Assembly (NCBI GenBank): GCA_003049485.1
Contig: PYST01000253.1
Span: forward strand, 1 to 58,111
Length of the DNA: 58,111 nucleotides
Direction: 5' to 3'
Source: Ophioceras dolichostomum
Taxonomy: Eukaryota; Ascomycota; Sordariomycetes; Magnaporthales; Ophioceraceae
The position numbers and the translations under genes were made by a program. The notes below the pieces were generated by a model. That model was not told the origin of the DNA, searched no databases, and saw nothing but the letters and a program-made list of their open reading frames with translations. Numbering within the stretch: position 1 is the first letter of the stretch; the number at the start of each line of letters is the position of its first letter. Shown here piece by piece: positions 1 through 11,573 of this stretch.

Positions 1-34
1 AATCTCTATTAGACCGTGAATCTCTAATAGACCG
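1..34. repeat. Short direct repeat, two 16-bp copies
   Basis: Positions 1-16 and 19-34 are the same 16-bp word (AATCTCTATTAGACCG) with one mismatch, separated by TG, an 18-bp period. It lies at the very edge of the window, so the array may continue to the left. No function is apparent. Confidence 0.6.
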
Positions 35-2709
35 CATGCACCGGAGCGAAGCGGAGGTCGCACGTCGATTTTAGACATGCACGGGTATCGGCGGTGTGCT
101 GGCCGCTGTGTGTAATAAGAGGAAGTCTCATAATGAAGATAGCATGTGGGATATCGTATTTCTTCTTCTCTCGGTGATACGGTGATGCTAAACATCTGTG
201 ACAAGAAAACTCCATTCCTTCTGCACGACGATGGAGTACGGTCGTTTTGGAAGGGCCAGACCAGAACAGGCCCCCGTCAGTCCGACTGTCATTATTTATG
301 TTAAACTGACTGACTGGTTTGGCCGTTGTGTGGTCCGCCCCTGACCCAGGCACCAGTCAGTGGATGAGTGGAGGTCCTTGCATCTGACCTCTCCGTACGC
401 GACTCAGTAACGTTCCCGGGCTGGCATTCCGGGCGGGGCTGTCCCAGTCTATATTCTACCCAACGTACCTGAAGGCATATATCGTCCGGCCGAGTGAAAT
501 GGGATGATGCCTGTCAAGATCTTTTTGGGAGAAACAACAAGGAAGCTTCTGTGGCATTCACTGGGTCCTGCCGGGCGGGTAGCCAGTCGGCCAAGAGTTT
601 CCAAGTGCCCCATTTCATCTGCTTGTAAGTCGTTGTCTGCCTCCATGAAGCTCAGAATCAACAGAGCCATGAAAGCTCATCATTAAAGCTTGAGACTCCT
701 TATCAAAGATATCCACAAAGTGCACAGGTGCGTTCTTCGGCATTAGTAGGTCTCGAACGGGCCCTGGCGGTTCCACTTACCGTTGACACGGGTCCCGACC
801 TCTATCGCTCCGAGCCTCCGACCCGTCTGGGCGAAACAAGCCATAACCCCCAACCATCAAGCCAAGAAAATTTTTCTCGTGAGTACGGTGGGTTCCGGGC
901 CCGCTCGCAGCTTCACGAAGGATCTAATCTACGTGCAACGGTGAGGTCGCAGCCGTGAGAAAAGCAACAACGCCAAACAAGAACCTCGGGAGAGGGCAAC
1001 AGAAGCAATTCTTCGTGCATTGTGGACCAATGGGCACGTTTCCTGAAATAAGGTATGCATGTGTGTTGCGTTAAGGAGTAGAATTGTCAGGTTAGTACCT
1101 ACCTGCCTACCTAGGTAGGTACCTAGTTAACGTTCGGGTTAGCGCCGTGCAAGTAAGTACTTACGTATATCGGGCAGTGCTGCAGGTCGAAGCCGCTAAA
1201 CTGCATGATGCATGCCAGATTCGCAGAAGCAGCGACGATCTTAACACTTTGCTAGATTCGAGACTGGTACTGCTGCTACGAAATACCTTGATGATCCTCC
1301 GGCTTCGACCGACTTGGCGTTCTCTCCCTTGACGACTCTTATCACAAGCCTGAGGCGAAGGAAGCCCCGCCGAAAAGGGGTTGTCGCAAAAGCAAAGTAC
1401 TTGCCCCTCTCCTGCCTCGACGAAACAATCCTGCTGATGAACATGGAAAGAAAGGTCGCAATACAGCGCGAGGTGATGACCGACGATGGTCGTCATCAAT
1501 CCGCCAAACCAGCAAAGCTAGGGTGGGGACGAAGACAGCGGTCGTGCGCTCTATATATCGGATACCCGATGAGTCTGTCCCCATCGTCGTGACGGACGTG
1601 GCAGTCGAGACGAGAAGACGTCGACGTGGTGTAGCTCGGCTCGGCTACTCGCTCGAACATTGAATCACTCGGGAGCACCAGTTCTCCATGATACCGGAGG
1701 GAAGGAAGAAAAAGGATTAAGGCCGGTCCTTCTGCGTGCCGCTAGAGTAGTGTTAGAAACCAGCCGGGCAAGGAGGAATAAGGATGCAGATCACCACTTG
1801 CTCTCCACACCGGCAGTGAGCCAGACTGTTTGGATCAACCCCCACGTCAACCGTCACTAATATGCGCAGATGTTTAGGAGGAGAGCAAGCAGCTGGCATC
1901 GGTGAAGATGGTATTATATTCACGTAACAATTTCGTAACTCATACAGCAGTTACCTCTACCTATCTAGCAACCTAACTAGCTTTGCCCGTCCGCCAGCCG
2001 AACTCAGCCGATTGAGTCTGCATGCTCCGCTCCGCTCAGGTCAGCTCTGTCTGCCCTGCCCGTCTGTGTGCGCGTGTGTTTTAGTCCTCCTTGCTTCTCA
2101 TAATTCCAAAGCGGACTGCCTGCTCACTGTCCAGTCGTTCTCTCTTCGTGATGGGCAGCCCGTAATCGAGAGCGAGGTGGTCTGGCGATCTCGCCTCAGG
2201 GTCATGAGCTGTCCACCGACATATCCCATGATTCCATGCGAGTGTTCGCCCCCCGCTCCTACCGCGACGGCAGCGTTCGAGTAAAAAAAAAGAAACCAAA
2301 AGAAATCTGAAAGAGACAGAAAGAGAAGAAGAGCAAGACAGCCTAAACAAAGCGTACTAAAAACAGGCCGAAGACCTCCGGAGTTTCAGCTTCGTCTAAC
2401 GCCAGTCCAATCCCGCGTCTAGGTTATCCGGGCACCGAACCGAGCCTAATGTATGTATGCATTGTCCTCCAAACAAATCCCTGGGAGCGGGAAGAAACGT
2501 AATAAATGTGAGTGGAACCAGAAACGAACCAAGCAGGAGGGATGGAGTAGCGAGTTTTAAGTGGGAGAAGGGTGATGATGGCGATCATGACGGTGATGAT
2601 GATGGCGGTAACGATGATGAATGGTCTTGGTCCTTAGCCCGCCAAACGAACAACGCGTGCAGGCAGGCCAAAGGGTCGGGTCGTGATGGAAACAAGAGGG
2701 ACGGCGTCC
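35..2709. other. Intergenic, no gene recognised
   Basis: Open frames here are all short (112 aa or less), overlap one another on both strands and show no recognisable domain. Near 2574-2620 there is an imperfect GAT/GATG trinucleotide run. A palindromic TACCTAGGTA-type cluster lies at 1096-1126. The last few hundred bases probably hold the 3' UTR of the Doa10 gene on the minus strand. Confidence 0.5.
1096..1126. repeat. TACCTAGGTA-type palindromic cluster
   Basis: A run of TACCTACCTGCC / TACCTAGGTAGGTACCTAG in which CCTAGG and GGTACC palindromes overlap. Close relatives occur at 17707-17734, 25499-25512, 37901-37915, 38997-39016 and 54491-54505, always outside recognised coding sequence. Such motifs can be common in filamentous ascomycete intergenic DNA; whether they bind a factor or are repeat remnants cannot be told from here. 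Confidence 0.5.
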
Positions 2710-5700
2710 TCACAACCTAGCCCTCCGATCCCTCCAATCAATCTCGGCAACTCTATGCCCCGCCGCCGCCGCCGCACCAGCAGCGCCGGGAGAAGCAGCC
2801 GTCGCAGCTGCCGTAGCAGCCGTCGTGGCAGCAGACTGCCCAAAATTATGCAGCCTCTCCCCAATGAGGTACGCCTCGTCCCGTATCCTGACTCTCCAGC
2901 TCCGGAACACGCCCAAAGTAGCCCACAGCAGCGCACCGACAACAACCGCGAACGCCGCCAGCGGGTAGCTGAGCCTGTACACGATGGTGGGGTGTATCCC
3001 TCCTCCTCCTTTTGAAGAATCATCGATGCCGATGCCGTCGCCGATGCCGTAGTGCCCGATGAACGCACGCGCGACCAACAGCGGCACCGCGATGGCGACC
3101 GTCGTCCCCAGCAGTAGGGGGATTACGAACACGCGCGTCAGGATGCCCACGTGCGGTCGCAGCCACCCCCGGCCCAGCACTGCGCGGATCGCCATGGCGG
3201 GGCGGGAGCGGTCGTACCAGATGACGACGACGCGGGCGGCGAGCTTGAGGTAGAGCAGTCCTATGGTCCAAGCCTGCATGACGCGAACGGTGTGTCTAGA
3301 GCCTGCGTCTAGTGGAGGTGTGTGCGTCCCTCCTTCTCCAAGCTTGGTGGGAGCGGTCGTCGTCGCCGTCGCCGCCGACGTAGTCGGGATCGAGCCGCCG
3401 CCGCCGGTGAACAGCGCCGAATACATGTACGTATCCAGCGGCACCAGGAAGTACAGCTCCATCAAGCTCGAGACCATCAACGGAAAAACGACAAGAATGA
3501 AAAAGTAGCTGTAGGTGATCCCCAGCGCGCGGCCCACCACGCCCACCACCCTGCGCACGACGGCGTCCTTCGCGAACTCCACAACATAATCCCTGGCCGC
3601 CTTCCACAGGGCGCCCGCGTGCCACAGCGCCCAGGCCAGCGAGCCGAGGACGTAGATGCCGATGCTAAAGGCGTAGATGTCGTTCGTCCGGATGTGGGGC
3701 GGGATCAGGGCCTTGAAGACGCGCCGGCCGAAGATCAGGGGCACGATCGTGACGCCAACGCCCGTGACGGCGGCGAAGATCCAGATGAACAGTATGAACA
3801 GGAAAACGCGCAGCTTGAAGTGGGGCGGCACATAGACGAGCTGGTACTGCTTCGTTGAGTACAAGTCGCCTCCTCCTCCTGCAGTAGACGACTCCGGGAG
3901 GTCGAGTAGACCATCGAGCCGGGCGTTGAGCTCCGTCACGTCGAGGAACACGTGGCGGCCCTTCGGGATCTTGACCTGGTCCGACGCCGGCGTGCGCACG
4001 AAGCGGCCGTCCGGGATCAGCTGGCCCGAGTCGACGAGCTTGGCCTTGCTGGTGCTCTGGGCGATGAGGCGGCCGCCGACGATCCTCGACGTGGGCCTCG
4101 CCTTGCTGCTGCCGCCGCCGTCGAAGAAGTGGCGGTCGAACTTTCGAGGAACGACCTCGCCGTCCCTGTTGAGCTGGAGAAACATCCTCCGCCAGAGCGG
4201 GAGCTTGAGGTGCGGCGAGTCCGGCGCGAGCACGAGCCACCCCTCCTCATCGACGCGGCGCTCGCCGAACAGGAACCACGTTATACGCAGCCCGCGGGCG
4301 CACTTGCGGAACCACCACGTGTACATGGCGTAGAGCCCGTGGGTGGGCTTGAAGAAGCTGACGGCGAGCGGCATGAGGAAGTTGTAGAAGAGCAGGTCGA
4401 TGGGGAACTCGAGCACGGGTTCGTTAGACGAGTAGTGGATCGGTAGGACGGACGGCAGAGCCGCCCAGAGGCCCCATACCACACCGCCGAGGCAGACGAC
4501 GACGAGCGCGCCATACACGAACGCCGAGAAGAGGATCTTGCGCAGCTGCGTGGTGACGTTGCGCTCCAGCACGTCGCGGACAGGGTGGAACTCTGGGTCG
4601 TCGGGATCTCTTATGAAGTCTGTTTGTTGTTGCGACTTAATGTTAGTTTCGCTAACAGACGAACAGGGCAGAACAGAGAAGAGTAGAGTAGAGCAGAGCA
4701 GAGTAGAGAAGAGCAGAAGGAACAGAACAGAAAGATGGGGGAGAAGGAGATAAATAACAACTTACACAAAACCCCCTTGCGCATAATCTTCCGACACATC
4801 GACACAAACAGCGCAAAATGGAACATGTACCCCGTGCCGACGAACCAGTGCACGAAGATGGACGTGAGCGGGTAGTTGTACGTGAACAGCACCCTCGACC
4901 TCAGCGTCGTATTGGCGAACAGCGGCAGCAGCGCGAAGTCGAGCAGCAGGCCGCAGTACAGCGGGAAGACCAGCATCTCAATACCAATAATCAGTATGAC
5001 CTTCATCACGCCGCTCCCCTGGTTCAGCCCGTCCACGATACTGGCCTCCCTGTCCTGCCCCGCCTGGCTGGTCGAGAAGGGGCGGCCCCGGTGCAGGTAC
5101 AGCGCCGCGACGAGGCAGAGGGCCAGGTACCCGCAGGCGACGGCCCAGAACCGGTCCGTCCCGCCCCAGTATGCCAGCTCGGCGTTGATCTCCACGGCGC
5201 CCGAGTCGGCGGGGCTGAGGTTGATGACCCACGAGCCCGGGTCCGCGAGCACGGCGGGCGCGGCCTTCACGCCCTCCCACGCGGCCGACGACGCGTTGCC
5301 CACGAACGAAGCCGCCTCGGCCGTCTTAGTGACGTACCCTCCGCCGAAGACGTACGCGAGCGCCGCGCCGACGCACGAGAACAGCCACGCGACGCCCGCC
5401 TTGAGCCCCAGCAGCGCCTCGTGGCTGATAGCCGAGAAGTTGCGGATCTCGCTCGTAGAGATGATGGGCGGCTCGGCCGTGAAGCTGTCGACGATGCGTA
5501 GCGCCGCGTCGGCCGACATGTTGAAGCTGGTGGCCTCGGCGGGCCGCACGAAGTCCTCCGACACCGAATCCATCATCTCCCCCATCCCAAGCCCCAGCAG
5601 CAGGCGCGCGGCGCGGAGGACCAGCCACGACGCGACGCCCGCGGCGACGAGCGCGACGTCCTGCACGAGCTTCACGACGCCGAACAGGATCCGGACGGGT

Positions 5701-6360
5701 CGCATCGGGTGCGCGACCACCCACACGACGACGCGGCCGATGTTGTACGGGATGAAGATGCCGAGGAAGACGGTCACCGAGACCAGGAACGCGCAGAAGA
5801 TCGCGTTCTGGAACAGGCCTGCGATGGGGCCGCGCATGCCCAGCAACTCCATCACGCCCTCGAAGTCCTCGGCGTCTTCGATCGCGTCGGGGTCGAGGCC
5901 GGCTGCGCGGGCGGCGGCGACCACTTCGCCGTCTCGCTGGTCTGGGTTGGCAGCGTTGGCGTCGTTGCCATTGGCGGGGCGGTTCCCGTTAGGGTTGCCG
6001 GCGGGGTCGTCGTGGACGTGATCGTCGTGGTCGTGAGGGTGATGGTGATGATGGTGGTGGTGGTGGTGGTGGTGATGATGATGATGGTCGTGCTCGCCGT
6101 CATCTTCAAGCTCGGAATCGGAGTCCGCGTCGATGTCGTCGTCTATGTCCTCGCCGTCGGATTCCGACGGGTCGTCGTCGTCTGCGCGACCGACGTGGTG
6201 TTGGTGATTATGGTGGTGGTGGTGGGCGAGGTCGAGCGCCTCCTCCTCGGCCTCCCGAGCTTGCCGCGCCTGCTCCTGGATGGCTTCTACGGCACGAGCC
6301 TCGGCTTCGACGTCTCGCCATAATATGTTACCAATGTGTCCGAAGATACCGCGGGGAGGC

Positions 6361-6395
<35 letters not shown>

Positions 6396-9128
6396 GACGG
6401 GAGGGTTGTTGTTGAGTGGGGGCGTAGGGAGTGCGCCTCTTGTCATGGGAGGCTCCCCTTGTACATCAGCGTCGTCGGCCTCATCGTTGTGGGCTCCGTC
6501 GGGAGCAGCAGCAGGGCGGTCAGTTGGCAGACGTTCGACCTCATCGCCAGGCTCTGTATAGCCAAGTTCGTCGCGGAGTGCAGTCCATTCCGCCTGGAGC
6601 CACTCGCGATTGCGGCCTGCAGCAGTTGCCAGTTCGTTTTCTGTCGGCCTCAGGCGGGCCCGGGAGTCGGCCGAAAATCCTGGCCAAGTGTCATCTTCGG
6701 CCAAGGGGCTCCAGAACGCTTCCTCCCCTGTCCGTGGTGACGGGAGGGCCTTGAGTGGCGTGGCCAGCTCTGAGGCGCGAGTCGTCCGCCGCTCAGGGAC
6801 ACCCGCGTCTGAAGTCTCGTCGTCGGCGTCCGACTGGGGCGCAGGCGATGATGCACGGGCTAGAGCTGTCCGATCAGGGAAACCCCAGCTGTTGTTAGCC
6901 AGCGGGTGGACACCCTCCGGACGAATCGGCCCGTCCGTGTAAGCTCTTTGCCTGAGCGGGTAGTAGTGAGCACCCGAGTCGTCGCCAATGACAAAGCTAG
7001 CGTCATGTTCACGCTGTTCCGGGGCTTTGCCCTTGTTGTCTTGATCATCACTTGGCTGCCCCTCCTTAGCCTTGGCTTTCCCCTTCCCTGAGCTAGAGGA
7101 TGAGTCTCCATTTTGCGAGCCGTTGGGGAGTGTCCAATCGGAAGAGTTGGCCGAACCCTGCGATGTTGGCGGCCTGTCTCCCGTCACTAGTGTTGCGCTG
7201 TCTGGTTTTTCACTCTCGGGCACAGGACTCCGCCTGGGCTCCGATGGCTTGGCTGCATCGCCTGGGATGCCATGTGGAGATCGATTCCGCGCCATCATCG
7301 TTCGCGTTAGTCGTACCCAGTAGTCCAGGCGCTGCTCCAGTCCCCGCTCATGTACGATGCGAAGGATCTCTTCTTGGTCTCCATTCGCCTCGCGGAAGAT
7401 TTTGAGATACTCGTTTACCATCAACGCCTCCACTTCGGTTGTGGAAGAGGGCGGAGGATCAGCTAGAGTGTGGCGAGATATCTGGTCTATTCGAGATGCA
7501 TCCTGGGTTCGGTCGGCGGGGGTTCGGTCGGCGGGGACCCCGTCACTACCGTCCCTAGCGTCTGGGGGCTGCCTGATGCGGCTGGATGCATTGTCCGTTG
7601 CATGAGTTGCAGCCCCGGTGCTTGGGCCCTCGCCGTTATCGACAACGGTAGGATGCTCGCCGGGCACGGGGAGCGGCGAACGGCTTCCAAGCGGAGGCCG
7701 CAGCGATCCCTCCTCGCCGTCCCTATCAGCGACTCCGCGTGACCCAGTCCTTTCCCTAAGCCCGCCCTCGTCCCTTTCATGATCAGCAAAAGATCCGCCC
7801 TGGGCTCGAGCGGAGTCAAGCGACACGTCCTCGTCTTCACCGCCAGGGGTGTCGGGCCCCCTCAGCGCGTCGATGTCTTCGGCGCGGAGTCCGGCAGCAG
7901 GGTTTTCCAACAACGCCGGCGGTGGTGGAGCAGGGGGCTGGTTGTTCTCGGCCGCGGCGAACGCAGCTCGCATGTTAATTTCGGGCTGCTGAAGGACGAC
8001 GTAGTCGCGAACCAGGATGATGAGGATGAAGCAGACGATGACGAGGACTGTAATCACTTGGCCTTCTATGACGTAGACCAGGTTACGGTTTATCATCGGC
8101 CGGCCGGTAAGGTTGTTCAGCCAGGCTACGTCGCTGAGCAGCGAGCGGTGCGGCTTGGTTACCAGCCTCGGGCTGATGGCGGCTGGCCGCAGAGGCGTGG
8201 CAGCGCCAGCCGTGACGTTCACGACATTCGAGACCGCCGACCCGATCGAACCGGTCGCAACGCTGGAGACGTTGGCGGCCACCTTGGAGGCGCTGGCAAC
8301 TCTGGCGGCGATGGTCGTCGTCGCTACCCTCTCGGCCAGGCGGACCGAGCCGAAGATTAGCTGGAGGAACGACGAGTAGAGGGGGTCGCTCGACGTCAGG
8401 TTTATGCCGTAAATCGACCGACTCCCTCCCGAGAACTGGCCGATGACTCCGCCGATGGTCGCCACGGAGGTGGAGGCCGCAAAGAGAGGGCTGGACGGGC
8501 AGACGCAAGATGGACACTCGCCCTCACCCAGCATCGACTCCCCCGACAGCCCGTTCGAACCAGAGAAGACACCTCCGCCTCCTGTCCCGCCGCCAAACAA
8601 GGATGTCCCACCGCCGCCGAAGCCCTCGTCGCTGATCCAGAACATGAGCGACCAGATGGACCGCATGAGGTAGGGCAGCCAGATGAGCCACATGCTGATA
8701 ACCAAGACCGCGCGCAGCCAGACCAGCAGGTTGCTGAACAGGTACTTAGCGATGTGGGTGACGAACACGGGGAGGGGTATCGTCTTGGGCATGCTCCGGT
8801 CGTAGAGCTTCGTGAAGCGGAAGGGCGTCTTGCACAGCTCGCAGTGCTTCTTCTGCGAGTGCGACAGCCACTCCATCAAGCAGTCCTGGTGCACATACTT
8901 GATGCTGCCGCTGCACTTGCACGGGTAGAACAGCGGCTCCTCGGCCGTAGCCTCGCCCCTACATATTCGGCAGGTGTCTGGATCTGAGGGGCCCGAGGTG
9001 GCATCGTTGGCGCCGGACGAGGATGGATGCGCCCGGTGCTGGCTACTGCTGGCCGAAAACCGACGACGGGCGTGGGCCACCGGCTCCGGGTCGGCGACCA
9101 GCACGGCGTTTGAGAGGGGATCGGCCAT
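2710..9128 (-). CDS. doa10: Doa10/SSM4-family RING-CH E3 ubiquitin ligase (ERAD)
   Basis: Two exons, 9128..4766 and 4619..2710, give about 2090 aa; yeast Doa10 is about 1319. Residues 53-99 form a RING-CH finger with C4HC3 ligands C53, C56, C70, C72, H80, C83, C96 and C99. Hydrophobic segments follow at about 125-170 and 340-375. A long low-complexity cytosolic insertion (about 390-1090) holds an Ala tract and a 17-His run. The conserved Doa10 TD-like region starts near residue 1095 (MRGPIAGLF...PYNIGRVV). More membrane segments follow, and the splice junction restores the family motif YFIRDPDDPEFHPV. The family ubiquitinates misfolded membrane and cytosolic proteins at the ER and inner nuclear membrane, with Ubc6/Ubc7 as E2s. 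The ATG lies just before the RING, as expected. The extra length is mostly disordered insertion. Identification is firm; the extreme C-terminus (Ala-rich) is less certain. Confidence 0.93.
4620..4765 (-). other. Intron in doa10
   Basis: A 146-nt intron with donor GTAAGT, branch-like ACTAAC and acceptor ACAG. Splicing joins a one-base remainder T to AC to give Tyr and continues into the second half of the gene in frame; without it the first frame ends about 50 codons further on in low-complexity sequence. Confidence 0.88.
6039..6089 (-). repeat. Polyhistidine-encoding tract in doa10
   Basis: Seventeen consecutive His codons (CAC/CAT mixed), residues 1014-1030 of Doa10, followed by a further His/Asp-rich stretch. 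A second His cluster (AHHHHHNHQHH) is encoded near 6190-6225. The mixed codons argue against a very recent expansion of a single codon. Confidence 0.9.
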
Positions 9129-11573
9129 CTATTGGGGATTTGGGGCCGCCGTCACACGAGCGTCGTGGCACGAGAGAGACGGCGGTTATCCGTCCGTCGA
9201 GATGGGAAGGTTCGAAGCGGGGCAGCGGCTGGCTTTATCGACACGCCGCCATTCAACCGATCCGGAGATTCATGGAACCATCGATCGGCCGCGCTCGGGG
9301 GGACGTGAAATGAGTGGCGGGTTCGGACGTTTTCGTCGTCGCCTTCGTCGTCGTCGTCGCGGAAGAATACAAGACCGTCGACCGGCGGGACGCAATAGGG
9401 ATAGCCGGAGAAACGATGGAAAGCGTAGGATGCAGAACGTTCGCTTGTCCCCTGACCGATTCGGGCTCGAAGAAACTGGAGTGGAGCGGAGGGAGGAACT
9501 TCACGGGAGGCAGGAGGTGGCAGCAGGTCCAGTCCCGACCGTTCCAGCGCAAACACGAGAGGCGGCGGCTTACGGCAAAGTTCGGTACTCTAAAGTCAAT
9601 TTAGTGCTATAGAAAGCTACTAAAAAATTGGTGGCGTTCGGCAGATGGAGGAGATTCGTCTCTGCGTGATGATGGTGTTGCCCTTGAGCTTGGTTTATGC
9701 CCGTTGGCGAGACCACAGAAAATGATGCAGGGGTTGAGAATGTCAATGACGGCGTGCGTGCGATATGATGCGCACCTCAGGCGGCAGGTTGGTTGGGTTG
9801 CAAAGAGCGGCGCGGCAGCTGGCGGACACCTGTCGAATCACTGGATTCTGGCGGTCGGGGCGGAGTCGGACCAGCTAGAGTACCGATGGTTCCGCCACCG
9901 TGAGGAACGGAAGCACTCCAAAGATGTTCAACTTTCTTGGGAGTCCTCGCTATGCAACACTTACAATTAATGCATATTATCCTGGGGGCTTGGCCATGCT
10001 GCAGAATATTGGGAGCCATTTCCCGAGAGACGCACTGATTGGGAAAGTCAAAAGTAGGGGGTGAGTTTGGGGGTGTTTGGCTTTCACAGGTTTCCTCGGT
10101 CTACCTACGGTATCCGGCCGAGAGCGATCTCACGGCATGCTCCGGCCGATCTTTTCCCGCCTACGCTTCCGGTTTTTTGAAGAGTCGGATGGGACTCGAT
10201 TCCCGCCTACAGCTGCTCTCGATTGCCTACTAACAAGCAATCCGAATGTGAAACTGTCGCTGGAAGGCTTCGATAGCTGTTCCAGCCCGATGTCCCTAAG
10301 AGCCAGCCTCCGGATAGAGACCACCTCGAGACAGTTTCGTACCGTCATGCCCAAGACATCTAATCTAGACCCAGACGGCGAGACCCCGACCTCCTTCACC
10401 GCCACGGACGGTCGGTCTGTTCTCCTCGTGTGTTCATTCCGGCCAGCGGGGTCCTACACCATGCAACAAGACGGGGCTCTTCGACGCCTGTTCGCATGTT
10501 CCCAACAATCTTCAATAGAGCTCTTACTTCGGCCTTGGCCTCTGAGCGGTCAATCTGCAATTCTGCGCTGGCTTGCGGGGCAGTTCAGTCTAGTGTAGCC
10601 CCAAACGGAGGTGGTCCCAAATGGATCAGCTGCACGAGTGGCCCATGAGCTCAGTCGCACTCAGCTTTCAATGCTCCAAGCTCTATGACGTCTCTTGCGC
10701 GACGCTAACCCGGGGGTGTGGGCAGCCACTCACTGATGATCACGGCCAACGCGGGCAGTTCAGCCAGCTAGGACGTCCAATTCATGCTAGCCTGACCACC
10801 TAGAGCAAAGCGTGATCTTGGCGACGTCCCGCGGTGATAAGGAGCATCCCTGGGGAAGCTGTTGTGGGAAATGTGGGAAGGAAGCTGTTCGGGGATCAGG
10901 TTTTTTGCGCTGTGCTGTTCGAAGCATGACATAATTGATGTCCAGGCACGAGCTTGATTCTTCGAATCACACAGCAGCAGACGGCAAGCAACCAGCAGGC
11001 AGCCATGGCAACCAGCTTCAAAAAAAATCGAAATTGAAAAGGCTTTGGAAGAAGACTGAATAGAAAACTTCATTTTTCTTTTTATCCGTACCCGTCGTCC
11101 CGCATTCTCCATATCTCTCTCAATCTTTTTGGCCGAAAGTTGGACAGTTTGATGCTACTGGGCTTGTGACCCCTGCAGCCTCCTGCCGGATTTGCTCCCA
11201 GGCATGCGCCGTTGTGGTGCGACCCACATCTTGCCGAACTGCCACCCTGGAACTTTTTTTGTTTTGGCATTTGGCGGAGGCGCGAGACAGGAGAAGGAGA
11301 ACGAGACCGAGCAAGACAGATTGCAATTTCTAGCAAAACGAGCAACTTAACCTCCTCCACGACCGACACGACGGAGGACAAGACGTCGTCGCGATCGATC
11401 GCTGTGCTCCCCTTGGCATCAGGAAGCTCGGGGCACCAGTCTCTCATCTGCAGCACACTAGAGCGCAATCGATTTCCACGACTGCCCACCGTCGCATTGG
11501 GTTCACGCCCTTTTTCCGCCTTCCTCAGCCTGGCGCTGAAAGCTGAAAGCTGAAAGCTGAAAAGCCTCCGACC
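9129..11573. other. Divergent intergenic region between doa10 and the KDEL-protein gene
   Basis: It holds the upstream regions of two divergently transcribed genes. ORFs on both strands (up to about 212 aa) lack recognisable domains and have arginine/serine-rich shadow composition. Just ahead of the plus-strand gene lie pyrimidine-rich patches and a 7-bp tandem repeat. No tRNA or other RNA gene was recognised. Confidence 0.5.
11535..11562 (+). repeat. Four perfect GCTGAAA copies just upstream of a start codon
   Basis: GCTGAAA is repeated four times without mismatch and ends 11 bases before the ATG at 11574, so it probably lies in the 5' UTR. The start context that follows (GACC ATG G) is good. 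Confidence 0.85.

Noticed and set aside
4876..6021. 381-aa plus-strand ORF antisense to doa10
   Set aside because: It lies entirely opposite the conserved Doa10 coding exon, has Ser/Ala/Pro-rich shadow composition and no domain.
10077..10598. 173-aa plus-strand ORF upstream of the KDEL-protein gene
   Set aside because: No recognisable domain, and competing ORFs on both strands have similar length; kept out for lack of support.
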